DNA of 64,000 bases, taken from positions 1 to 64,000 of the forward strand of contig CAVZTX010000018.1 of the NCBI GenBank assembly GCA_963778375.1, given 5' to 3'. The notes beneath the pieces were generated by a model, which was not told the DNA's origin, did no database searches, and was given only the letters and a program-made list of their open reading frames with translations. Source of the stretch: CAVZTX01 sp963778375. GTDB lineage: Bacteria; Chloroflexota; Ktedonobacteria; Ktedonobacterales; Ktedonobacteraceae. The position numbers were made by a program, and so were the translations under genes. Positions 27,615-35,415 of the stretch are shown here, in pieces (position 1 is the stretch's first letter; each line of letters begins with the position of its first letter).

Positions 27615-29060
27615 ATGGATAATATGCAAACTCTAGGAGATGACGACAGCGCTAATACTGTCGATAGCGCCAACCCAAATGGCACTTCAGAACAACCTGT
27701 AGACCTTGACCAACAGGCGTGGACCGATAAGGGCAACGCTGCCGCCCAGGCGGGCGATTACGAGACAGCCGCCGAAGCCTTTGAACAGGCGGTCGAAGCA
27801 GACCCTGATGATGCACGTGCCCGCTATAACCTGGCCCTGGCACAGCAATACCTCGGTGAATCTGAAATCGCGATTGCTGGCTATCGTCGGGCTATTGATC
27901 TCGATCCCCAGCTCATTGATGCATACACCAACCTGGGAAATCTATATGGCGAGTTGGGCATGCAGGAAGAGTCACTAGAAACATTTCAGCAAGCGCTAGA
28001 GTTCGATCCTGAAAACGATGAACTCTACCTCAATGTTGGCGATGCGTATCGCTCCCTGAACATGTACCAGGATGCCATCCAGGCCTATCGTCAGGCAATT
28101 ACCTTGAATCCCGATAATACACTGGCTGCCGATAACCTGCGCGATGTACGCGAACGCGTAAATACACAACTACGCCGTGTAATGGATCAAGAAAGACGCG
28201 TAGACGAAGACCCAGGCGATGCTTCCCGTTATGCGGAACTTGCCAGCCTGTATCTGGATATGCGTCGCTATGACGATGCTCTTTCAGTAGCTAACCAGAT
28301 GGTTGCGATTGATCCCGAAGACCGCCTTGCTTACGATACGTTAGCCTCCGTCTATGAAGAGATGGGCGACCGTGATCAGGCTGCTGACACTTATGAGCAA
28401 ATTGTGGCAGTCGCACCCGACGACGTTGAAGCATGGGAACATCTGGGCACCTGGCGTTCCATTCAAGGCAATACCGGTGATGCAATTAATGCCTATTCTC
28501 ATGCCGTTCAGTTGAATCCAACGCACTACAGCGCTCGTTTCAGTTTAGCGGAAGCTTACCTGGAGGCTGAACGTTATGATGAGGCTGCAACGACCTATCA
28601 GGACTTAATCAACATAGGTGATGAGCTAGATCCCGACGACCTTGCGGCTGCCTATGCAGGCCTTGCCGATACCTACAACTCCATGGAACGCTATGATGAT
28701 GCTATCAAGACGTGCCAAACATTGCTGGAAAAGTTCGAAGATGATGCGGAGGGCTATTACCAGCTAGCTACAGCATACGATGCGCTCGGTCGCTTTGACG
28801 AAGCGATTGAGAACTACGAGAACGCTATCGACAGCGATCCGCTCAATGCCGACTACTACAACGACCTTGCTGACACACTACGTGAAGCCAAGCGCTACAA
28901 CGAGGCTCTAGAGGCAGGGCAGCAAGCCATTGCTATGGATCCCTCACTCGTTCTGGCCTACGAAACCCTTGCACAAATTCACCAAGAAATGGGTCATCCT
29001 CAGGAAGCTGCCGAAGCTATGGAGCAGGCCAATACTTTGCGTGGGGCACGCGAATTGTAA
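27615..29060 (+). CDS. Tetratricopeptide repeat protein
   Basis: A 481-residue soluble protein made of about 12-13 TPR units of 34 residues covering residues 30-475, with an acidic N-terminus and no signal peptide or membrane helix. Clear units include ADPDDARARYNLALAQQYLG, DLDPQLIDAYTNLGNLYGEL and DPENDELYLNVGDAYRSL. A more charged spacer (VNTQLRRVMDQERRVDEDP) near residue 190 breaks the array in two. It should be a protein-interaction scaffold; no partner can be named. The start is ATG with AAAGGAGAA 14 nt upstream, rather far, so an internal ATG at codon 4 is possible. A bidirectional hairpin follows the stop. Confidence 0.86.
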   Translation: MDNMQTLGDDDSANTVDSANPNGTSEQPVDLDQQAWTDKGNAAAQAGDYETAAEAFEQAVEADPDDARARYNLALAQQYLGESEIAIAGYRRAIDLDPQLIDAYTNLGNLYGELGMQEESLETFQQALEFDPENDELYLNVGDAYRSLNMYQDAIQAYRQAITLNPDNTLAADNLRDVRERVNTQLRRVMDQERRVDEDPGDASRYAELASLYLDMRRYDDALSVANQMVAIDPEDRLAYDTLASVYEEMGDRDQAADTYEQIVAVAPDDVEAWEHLGTWRSIQGNTGDAINAYSHAVQLNPTHYSARFSLAEAYLEAERYDEAATTYQDLINIGDELDPDDLAAAYAGLADTYNSMERYDDAIKTCQTLLEKFEDDAEGYYQLATAYDALGRFDEAIENYENAIDSDPLNADYYNDLADTLREAKRYNEALEAGQQAIAMDPSLVLAYETLAQIHQEMGHPQEAAEAMEQANTLRGAREL

Positions 29061-29067
29061 TCTTTGT

Positions 29068-29096
29068 TTGTAGGGGCATGCCATATGCCCCTACAA
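29068..29096. terminator. Palindromic hairpin between convergent genes
   Basis: TTGTAGGGGCAT (29068-29079) and ATGCCCCTACAA (29085-29096) form a perfect 12-bp stem with a 5-nt loop. It begins 7 bp after the TPR stop and overlaps the stop of the small convergent gene. It can end transcription both ways, and it shares the TGTAGGGGCA core with the repeats at 7266 and 14267. Confidence 0.65.
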
Positions 29097-29348
29097 TCCA
29101 TAATGCAGAAATTGCTCAAGAATGGTGTGGCGCAAGCGATAGACTTCTTGCACATCACAAAATTCCTGTGGACAATGGCTGACGACCTCTCGAGGCTTAA
29201 GACCACAGTTAAACAGCAAGAAAGCCAATCTCTGTTGACGTACGTCAAGAAGCATCCTCTCCACATCCTCCCATATATTATCAGCGCTTTGTTTCCGCGC
29301 ACATGGTTCTTTCCCCTCATTACTGGATGGATACATTGCATGTATCAT
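29091..29348 (-). CDS. Small helical protein, possibly DNA-binding
   Basis: An 85-residue hypothetical protein. The second half reads as helix-turn-helix-like helices: MLLDVRQQRLAFLLFNCGL, then PREVVSHCPQEFCDVQEVYR and LRHTILEQFL. The layout recalls sigma region 4 or small phage-like HTH proteins, but I cannot place it in a family. Support for the gene comes from the start: AAAAGGAG lies 10 nt before the ATG at 29348, the best ribosome-binding site on either strand here. Reading frames on the opposite strand over the same bases look like shadows. Its 3' end overlaps the hairpin at 29068-29096. Confidence 0.5.
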   Translation of the reverse strand: MIHAMYPSSNEGKEPCARKQSADNIWEDVERMLLDVRQQRLAFLLFNCGLKPREVVSHCPQEFCDVQEVYRLRHTILEQFLHYGL

Positions 29349-29432
29349 AATGCTGTTTCTCCTTTTGTCAAACAGCGACAGGAGTCCCTTCCCCTTTAGG
29401 GAAATGGGAGAAGTGCCACAAATTGATCTTTT

Positions 29433-29529
29433 CGCTGAAAGCGTAGCACATCTTTTATATTGATGCCGTTACCTCAATCACGAATGCGTAGTGATTGACC
29501 TCACACAAAGACGTGCTACGCTTTCAGCG
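29433..29529. repeat. Nested inverted-repeat element
   Basis: Outer arms CGCTGAAAGCGTAGCAC (29433-29449) and GTGCTACGCTTTCAGCG (29513-29529) are perfect 17-bp complements 63 bp apart. Inside, TCAATCAC (29474-29481) and GTGATTGA (29491-29498) form a second perfect 8-bp stem. There is no reading frame inside. It occupies most of the otherwise empty gap 29349-29679. Confidence 0.75.
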
Positions 29530-29679
29530 GAGTTTCTCAATGATCTCTTTGGCTTCACGTGGTGGGAACAGGATATGAATTAGCGAAATCTTGTATGAGA
29601 TAGAGATTGATCCTGGTCTGAATGGGGCATCCTTTGCAGTTGCCTTGCTACCTATTTCCTGAAACTCCTCGAATAATGG

Positions 29680-30519
29680 TTACTTCCCTTGCCTCTCCTC
29701 AACAGTATTAGCAAACGTCTCCAGATCGCCCAGGCGTTGCTGGATATGGTCGTAGAGTAAATCGCGGTTAAGCGTCCCCGGATCATGTACCAGTGCATCA
29801 CGCAGGTCAGTGAGCACCTCTAATCTGTATGCTAAGGGATGGGGAATAAGCTGTTGAGCCGCCACGATGCTCAGCAGTTCGTGATAGCCTTCTGGACGAC
29901 GTAGCCCAAGAGATGCTACTAGAATGCCGCAGACCTGCAAACACGACTCAATTGCTATTTGGAGATAGCGTTCGGCCAGACCATATACATGATAGTCTGT
30001 CGTAAATTCTTCACGCTTCGTTTTTCCAAGGTCATGCAGGATAATCACCGCCTCGCGCAACTGTTTCAGGTGGTGCTCCAGCAGCTCTTTGTCTACCGGC
30101 AATACCTGCCCATACAGGCGGCGGCTTAGTGCCTGATTTTGAATATCATCGAACTTCTTGAAATCGAGGTAATCCATCACCGCCTTGGTCTCGAATGAGA
30201 CACGCTGCTTCTCATCTCGACTAAAAAGGATTTGTCCATACTTAATCACCTGCAACTTGAGCAGCAGCGAAGCCTGATTCAAAATTACCACATCGATATT
30301 GTCGGATTCCAGTCGCTTTGCCAGTTCGCTAAAAAAGTAGAGTTGGTAATCAAGAAACTGGTCTGATTTGATCTGCTCCATCAGCAGAATCGCAATATCT
30401 ACATCCGTGAGATGTCCAAACGAGGTGCGAGTTGAGAGCGAGCCGGCGAGATAAGCAGCGTTGACAGGACTTTGCGTGAAGAGTTGATTGAGACGGGATT
30501 GTTTTTCGAATAAGTTCAT
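29680..30519 (-). CDS. Fused MNT nucleotidyltransferase-HEPN protein
   Basis: A 279-residue protein. Residues about 1-110 are a minimal nucleotidyltransferase: AGSLSTRTSFGHLTDVDIAI has G26-S27 and the D39-x-D41 metal pair of the pol-beta fold. Residues about 135-265 are a helical HEPN/DUF86 (HepT-like) domain with R240-x4-H245 (RDALVHDP), the ribonuclease motif; the Tyr that usually follows (HxY) is Pro. In MntA-HepT pairs the MNT protein AMPylates the HEPN toxin on that Tyr; here both are in one chain and the target Tyr is absent. It might be a self-contained toxin-antitoxin derivative or a housekeeping nucleotidyltransferase. The start follows GGAGGTCACGG. It stands alone. Confidence 0.8.
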   Translation of the reverse strand: MNLFEKQSRLNQLFTQSPVNAAYLAGSLSTRTSFGHLTDVDIAILLMEQIKSDQFLDYQLYFFSELAKRLESDNIDVVILNQASLLLKLQVIKYGQILFSRDEKQRVSFETKAVMDYLDFKKFDDIQNQALSRRLYGQVLPVDKELLEHHLKQLREAVIILHDLGKTKREEFTTDYHVYGLAERYLQIAIESCLQVCGILVASLGLRRPEGYHELLSIVAAQQLIPHPLAYRLEVLTDLRDALVHDPGTLNRDLLYDHIQQRLGDLETFANTVEERQGK

Positions 30520-30638
30520 CCGTGACCTCCGGGAGAAAACCTATAACCGGGCTACTAGAGTAAACGAAGCGCGTTTCTCCGGAAAACAATGATTACTTAT
30601 AACTATAACATATTAAATCGGGTGGTGTTGCCTATAAC

Positions 30639-31052
30639 TCAGCCTTCAACCCACTCCTCTCCATTTGTCGCAACCTCTTTCTTCCAGATGGGAACAGTAG
30701 TTTTCAATGTGTCAATGATATAGCGACATGCATCAAAAGCCTCAGCACGATGCGGCGTTGCAACAACTACAATCACGCTGGCCTCGCCAATTTCCAGCTG
30801 CCCTACGCGATGTGCCACCGCGACACGTTCTACTCCCCAGCGCTTTTCCGCCTCAGCAACTATCTCACGCATCTGCGCTATTGCCATCTCTGGATATACA
30901 TCATATTCGAGATAGCGCACCTGCTTACCACGTGCATTGTCGCGTACCACCCCTTCAAAGACCACAATACCTCCCACACCTGGATCGCTCACAGCCTCAA
31001 CTAAGGCGTTACGATCCAACGGCTCGTGTGTAATTGAAATCAATGGCTCCAT
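30639..31052 (-). CDS. moaE: Molybdopterin synthase catalytic subunit
   Basis: A 137-residue MoaE. It converts cyclic pyranopterin monophosphate to molybdopterin using sulfur carried by MoaD. Family landmarks are FEGVVRDNARGKQVRYLEYDVY near residues 30-52, the catalytic-region Arg and Lys in VAVAHRVGQLEIGEASV, PHRAEAFDACRYIIDTLK, and the terminal VPIWKKE with the active-site lysines. The ATG at 31052 is chosen over a TTG one codon earlier; its AGGAG lies inside the last codons of moaD, 8 nt upstream. It forms a two-gene operon with moaD. No other molybdenum-cofactor gene is in the window. Confidence 0.94.
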   Translation of the reverse strand: MEPLISITHEPLDRNALVEAVSDPGVGGIVVFEGVVRDNARGKQVRYLEYDVYPEMAIAQMREIVAEAEKRWGVERVAVAHRVGQLEIGEASVIVVVATPHRAEAFDACRYIIDTLKTTVPIWKKEVATNGEEWVEG

Positions 31053-31057
31053 CAAGA

Positions 31058-31312
31058 CTACTCCTGGCTTCCCCCACCAACCGGGGGAATGAACACGACC
31101 TCGTCACCTTCATGCAGTGTCGTCTCTGGAGGCGCGTGCTTTTGATTGACTGCGTAGACAGAGCGTTGCATGATTGGTTGCAGGCGTGGATAGCGGGTGA
31201 GTAATAGCGCACGCACATCAGCAACGGTTGCTCCATCGTGCAGCGTCACTATTTCCTCATTCTGTCCAATTATTTCACGGAACGAGGCAAAGTAGCGGAT
31301 AAGGATATTCAT
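31058..31312 (-). CDS. moaD: Molybdopterin synthase sulfur carrier subunit
   Basis: An 84-residue ubiquitin-fold MoaD (ILIRYFASFREIIGQNEEIV at the start, VVFIPPVGGG near the end). MoaD works as a C-terminal Gly-Gly thiocarboxylate, but here three residues, SQE, follow the glycines. The bases coding that tail (AGCCAGGAG) contain the ribosome-binding site of moaE, 5 bp downstream. Either the tail is trimmed, or a protein of this class tolerates it, or the true stop has been lost. Its ATG at 31312 is clear, and it is first in the moaD-moaE operon. Confidence 0.9.
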   Translation of the reverse strand: MNILIRYFASFREIIGQNEEIVTLHDGATVADVRALLLTRYPRLQPIMQRSVYAVNQKHAPPETTLHEGDEVVFIPPVGGGSQE

Positions 31313-31368
31313 ATGAATACTATAACATATCTTTAGAATTGAGATAAGTCAGCCATTAGAATCCATCC

Positions 31369-31397
31369 TTGACAGCTCGCTTGCTTCATCGTATACT
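31369..31397 (+). promoter_or_regulatory. Consensus sigma-70 promoter
   Basis: TTGACA (31369-31374), exactly 17 bp, TATACT (31392-31397), oriented away from moaD. A 7-bp hairpin GAGGAGC/GCTCCTC follows at 31405-31425. The only plus-strand coding candidate behind it is the 44-codon ORF at 31473. Confidence 0.72.
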
Positions 31398-31472
31398 AAG
31401 AGCAGAGGAGCAACTCTCGCTCCTCCATATCCTTTCTCTCATTGTCCCTCCATTTTTCAGGAGCACCCATTA

Positions 31473-31607
31473 ATGTCCCATTTCTTCCTCAAAGCTCCAC
31501 AAATATCCCGAAGCAACCAGGCGGCATTTATACTGGGCGATCACACAAAAAAAGTCCCAACTGTCCCGCTACCACTGGCGAATTGCCCCTGTCCGGCGCG
31601 TATGTAG
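31473..31607 (+). CDS. Candidate small peptide, 44 residues
   Basis: A short ORF: MSHFFLKAPQISRSNQAAFI, then a segment ending VPLPLANCPCPARM. The ATG follows CAGGAG at 9 nt, and a consensus promoter lies 75 bp upstream. The peptide has a basic middle (HTKK), a Pro-rich C-terminal third and two Cys in CPC. No family is recognised and no peptide-modifying enzyme lies nearby. It ends 4 bp before the stop of the convergent carboxypeptidase gene. It could be a real peptide, or the transcript may work as an RNA or an antisense to the carboxypeptidase 3' end. Confidence 0.4.
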   Translation: MSHFFLKAPQISRSNQAAFILGDHTKKVPTVPLPLANCPCPARM

Positions 31608-31611
31608 GTGC

Positions 31612-33189
31612 CTATCTCAATCTTGGGTCACCTTCGGGCAGATCATACACTGCCTCAAATTTGTTTGTCAGGTAGCGTACAAAGTATTCAGGATTGGGGT
31701 TCTCGCCGGTCACACGCTGAACCAGTTCTTCCGCCTGATAGATTGCCCCGAAGATATACATCTTCTCGCGTAGCCAGTCGAGAATAAAACTGGTATCGCC
31801 TCGTGCCAGACGCTCATCGAAGTCTGGGAAGTTCCTGCGCAGTGTAGAGTAAATTTGTGCACCGTACAGATTGCCGAGGGTGTAGGTCGGGAAGTAGCCG
31901 AATCCGCTCGTCCAGTGAATATCTTGTAGCACTCCCTCTGCATCATTTGCTGGCTCGACGCCCAAGTATTCGCGATACTTCGCATTCCATAGCCCTGGCA
32001 GTTCTTCCACGCTGATCTCATCGTTGACAAGCGCCTTCTCTAACTCATAGCGCACAATGATATGCAGGTTATACGTAACTTCGTCCGCCTCGACCCGAAT
32101 CAGGCTAGGTTGCACACGATTGAGTGCTCGAGCAAATGTGACAACGTCCACATTTGTGTATTGCTGCTGGAATGCCTCAATGACAGCAGCATACTGACCC
32201 TGCCAATATGACAGTGAACGCCCGATAGCATTCTCCCACAAACGTGACTGTGACTCGTGTGCGCCCATCGAGGCACCACCGGCAACAGGTGTGCGTACAA
32301 GCGCGGAAGCACTGCCCTGCTCATAAACAGCATGCCCACCTTCGTGAATAGCCGCCATCAATGCTGCGGCAATATAGTGCTTGTCCGGTCGAATAGTAAC
32401 ACGCACATCAAATGGACTACCAAAGCTCGTAGTAAAAGGATGCGGCGATTGCGCAATACCGCCATAGGAGAAGTCGTAACCCATACCGCGTAGCAACGCC
32501 TTGGATAGAGCTACCTGTTGCTCGATTGGGAAGTCGCCCATCAAACAAGAAGCATCTACCGTGTGCCCACTCTCCTCAATACGCTGCAGCATCGTCCTGC
32601 TGACCTCACGTACGGGGGCAAACAGCGCATCTAATTTACTCGCTGTCATGCCCGGCTCAAATTGATCTAGAAGTGCATCGTAGCGTGTCTCGATGAATCC
32701 CAGGCGATCCGCCATCTCACGTTTCAAAGCAACAGTGCGGCTGAGCCACGGTGCGAAGCTGGCGAAATCATTATGCTCTCGTGCTCAACGCCACGCTTCG
32801 AAACTACCTGCCTGCACGCGTACCATCTCCTCGACTAGCTTGCGGGGCAGCTTTGTTGAACGATCATAAAAACGACGAGCCTCACGTACCAAGCCTCTAT
32901 CCGCATCGGTGAAGTTCGGCAATTGGACGACCTCATTCAGTTCGTCCAATAAGCTCCCCAGTCGTGGATCAATCCAGCGCTCGTGTACTAAACCGTGAAG
33001 TGTTGCCATTTGAGAACCGCGCACTTCTCCAGCTCCTCCCGGCATTGCAGTATTTTGGTCCCATTCTGCGAGGGCTTCCAGGGCACTCAGATCCGTTATT
33101 TCGTGCATGCGTTCGAGTAGTGCGGAAATTCGTGCATCGTCGTGTGTAAAGTCGACTGTCTCGGTGGCATTTGGGTTTTGTATAGCCAT
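31612..33189 (-). pseudogene. M32 carboxypeptidase, interrupted by in-frame TGA
   Basis: A single 526-codon frame of the thermostable carboxypeptidase (M32) family, usually about 500 residues, with a TGA at codon 135 (32785-32787). Before it the frame ends GSFEAWR; after it continues without a shift as AREHNDFASFAPWLSRTVAL, the conserved region, so only one codon is affected. The zinc motif HEGGH (AAIHEGGHAVYEQ) and the downstream Glu region lie in the second part. Intact, the enzyme would remove C-terminal residues from peptides. As read it gives a 134-residue fragment; internal starts could give a 371-residue piece lacking the N-terminal domain. Nonsense mutation, base error, or readthrough are the options. 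The ATG at 33189 follows AGGAGA. Confidence 0.85.
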
Positions 33190-33250
33190 AAAATCTAGTC
33201 TCCTGTTTCCTTTTATTATTTTTAACGGAAATGAATATGCATTGTATGCC

Positions 33251-34762
33251 TTATTCGGCTCTATGGAGAGCTAATTCCGCCAGTGTGCGCACCGCAAAGC
33301 CAGTCGCTCCCTTTTCCTGGTACGGCTTTTTACTATCGATATAGGCTGTGCCAGCGATATCCAGGTGTGCCCACTTAGCATCTCCCACGAAATGTTCCAG
33401 AATTTTAGCTGCGTTTATGGGTGACGCCAATTTACCACCGGTTTGCTTGATATCAGCAATGTCGCTCGCGATCAGTTCGCTATATTCCTCATCCAGTGGC
33501 ATTGGCCAGAATTTTTCACCTGCTGCCTTAGCAGCCGCGAGAATCTCGTCGCAAAGTTCCGCATCATTGCAGAATAATCCTGACATAATTGGCCCAAGCG
33601 CCACTCCAATGCCGCCCGTTAGGGTCGCTACATCGATAATTGGTGAGAGCCCTTCTTTTGTTGCGTATGAAAGCGCATCAGCCAGCACCAGCCGTCCCTC
33701 GGCATCCGTATTGACGATTTCAATCGTTTTCCCGTTCATGAGGCGCAGTATATCTCCCGGGCGATAAGACGAACCACTGGGCATGTTTTCGGTCGAGGGC
33801 ACAAGCGCAGTAACATTGATGGCGAGCTTCAACGCGGCAATAGCTTGTATTGCGCAGATAACAGCGGCGGCTCCGGCCATATCGGTTTTCATATTCCGCA
33901 TGCCATCGGCTGTCTTGAGTGAGACACCTCCACTGTCAAATGTGATGCCCTTGCCTACAAGTGCCATGCCTTTATCCGCACTGTTTGGCGCACCATGATA
34001 ACGAAGGATAATGAACTTGGCAGGCTCCTCGCTCCCGCGTGATACTCCAAGCAGTCCACCCATACCCAGTTTTTCCATCTCAGGTCGATCCAATACTTCG
34101 TACTCCAGCCCAAACTGCTTTGCCATAGCACAGGCGCGATTAGCCAGTTCAGTTGGTGTAAGCACATCTGGAGGTTCATTCACGAGATCGCGGGCAAAGT
34201 TTGTGGCCTCTGCCAGTGCAATGCCTCGATGAACCGCTGCATCGATTGCAGTATCATCGGCATCACTAAGGAGCAGCCAAATCTGCTTCACTCTCCGATC
34301 ATTTCCATTGGATTGGTACTTCCTGAAAGTATACAGCCCCAGTAATGCTCCCTCTACCTCAGCCTGCACACCTTGTGCAAGATCGATCCCTGTATCTTCC
34401 CAATTCAAAGCAATAGCAATTTGGCGCGCTCCCGTGCTCTGTAAATGGCGAGCGGCTGTTGCGGTTGCTCGATGGAGGACCTGTAAAGACAGTTTCTCTT
34501 GTATCCCTAAGCCCACAACTAGGACACGCTTTGCCGCCAGCTTCCCCATGGTATGTATCGTAATCAGTTCTTCAGGCTGCCCCTGAAATTCGCTGTCTGT
34601 GCATACCTCGGAAATCAGGCCACCCAGAAAACTATCCACCTTCTCTGTCACCTTCAATAGCTCTACGCTTTTTTGTTGTCCTACTTTTTTGCGTACCGCG
34701 CCCACTACCAGCGCATCGCACGCTATATCCTTTACTGCTTGACTTGTTACTTGAATGTCCAT
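33251..34762 (-). CDS. pepA: Leucyl aminopeptidase (M17)
   Basis: A 503-residue cytosolic aminopeptidase, normal length. The N-terminal macro-like domain (1-170) leads to the catalytic domain with the two-metal site: VGKGITFDSGGVSLKTADGM (Lys and Asp ligands), MKTDMAGAAAV, and the signature NTDAEGRLVLADAL that carries Asp/Glu ligands and the bicarbonate-binding Arg. It acts as a hexamer in the cytoplasm and removes N-terminal Leu and similar residues. The ATG at 34762 has GGAGAG 10 nt upstream; a GTG seven codons earlier is an alternative. It lies 61 bp upstream of the M32 carboxypeptidase, so the two form a peptidase pair on one strand. Confidence 0.95.
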   Translation of the reverse strand: MDIQVTSQAVKDIACDALVVGAVRKKVGQQKSVELLKVTEKVDSFLGGLISEVCTDSEFQGQPEELITIHTMGKLAAKRVLVVGLGIQEKLSLQVLHRATATAARHLQSTGARQIAIALNWEDTGIDLAQGVQAEVEGALLGLYTFRKYQSNGNDRRVKQIWLLLSDADDTAIDAAVHRGIALAEATNFARDLVNEPPDVLTPTELANRACAMAKQFGLEYEVLDRPEMEKLGMGGLLGVSRGSEEPAKFIILRYHGAPNSADKGMALVGKGITFDSGGVSLKTADGMRNMKTDMAGAAAVICAIQAIAALKLAINVTALVPSTENMPSGSSYRPGDILRLMNGKTIEIVNTDAEGRLVLADALSYATKEGLSPIIDVATLTGGIGVALGPIMSGLFCNDAELCDEILAAAKAAGEKFWPMPLDEEYSELIASDIADIKQTGGKLASPINAAKILEHFVGDAKWAHLDIAGTAYIDSKKPYQEKGATGFAVRTLAELALHRAE

Positions 34763-34946
34763 ATTTAAAGAACTCTCCCACACATTAATTCAGGTATTTT
34801 GGAATCCAAAACAGATTGACCGGACGCTGGATGAGCATGACCGGTCAAATGTTCACTTCAGTACCTCGTATAATAACAAATTTTAAGGAAATGCGCTATC
34901 TCCTGTTGAAGAGATCCTTCGCTAAACGCTTAGATGACAGGCTCTG

Positions 34947-35372
34947 CTATCTCTGTGAAAGCAAGCGCTCCACCACCTCCAGTAGTTGACGGGGTTTGAA
35001 CGGCTTGATCAGGTACTCGTTGCAGCCGATATGCATCGCTGCTTCATTCTCATCATTCAAGGCATAGGCCGTGACCGCTACAATTGGTACATTTGCCATC
35101 GCAGGACGTTCGCGAATCAACTGCGTCGTGCGGTAACCGTCAAGCACTGGCATTGAAAGGTCGGTAAGAATCAAATCTACCCGCTCATGATCGAGCATAT
35201 TCAACGCCTCCAAACCATTTGAGGCGGAAATACAGTGATATCCACGTGTGGACAGCACTCGCTCAATCAGGAGCAAATTAGAAACTTCATTCTCTACAAT
35301 CAGAATAGTTGGTTGGTTGGTGCTCGGTGCCGATTCAGATGGATTTGCACCGAAAGGTGTTGGTATACTCAT
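34947..35372 (-). CDS. Single-domain response regulator
   Basis: A 141-residue protein consisting of a receiver domain only (residues 22-140) after a Ser/Pro-rich leader. The phosphoacceptor is Asp71 in DLILTDLSMPVLDGY, with Thr in VAVTAYA and Lys in YLIKPFKP. The usual acidic pair (VDDE) reads VENE, so one acidic residue is Asn. With no output domain it must act by protein contact or in a phosphorelay. The ATG at 35372 is chosen; a TTG 13 codons upstream lacks a ribosome-binding site. It lies 43 bp after the sensor kinase gene and is surely its partner. Confidence 0.9.
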   Translation of the reverse strand: MSIPTPFGANPSESAPSTNQPTILIVENEVSNLLLIERVLSTRGYHCISASNGLEALNMLDHERVDLILTDLSMPVLDGYRTTQLIRERPAMANVPIVAVTAYALNDENEAAMHIGCNEYLIKPFKPRQLLEVVERLLSQR

Positions 35373-35415
35373 AGTATTCTTCCAGTTCTTGTTGCCGCTA
35401 ATGGACTCCAAAAAT

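Noticed and set aside
29064..29399. 111-codon plus-strand frame after the TPR gene
   Set aside because: Starts inside a palindrome and has no ribosome-binding site; the minus-strand 85-codon frame has much better start evidence.
32785..32787. Selenocysteine at the TGA of the M32 gene
   Set aside because: M32 enzymes use zinc with no Cys/Sec at this place; the neighbouring sequence suggests an ordinary Arg, Glu or Gln codon.
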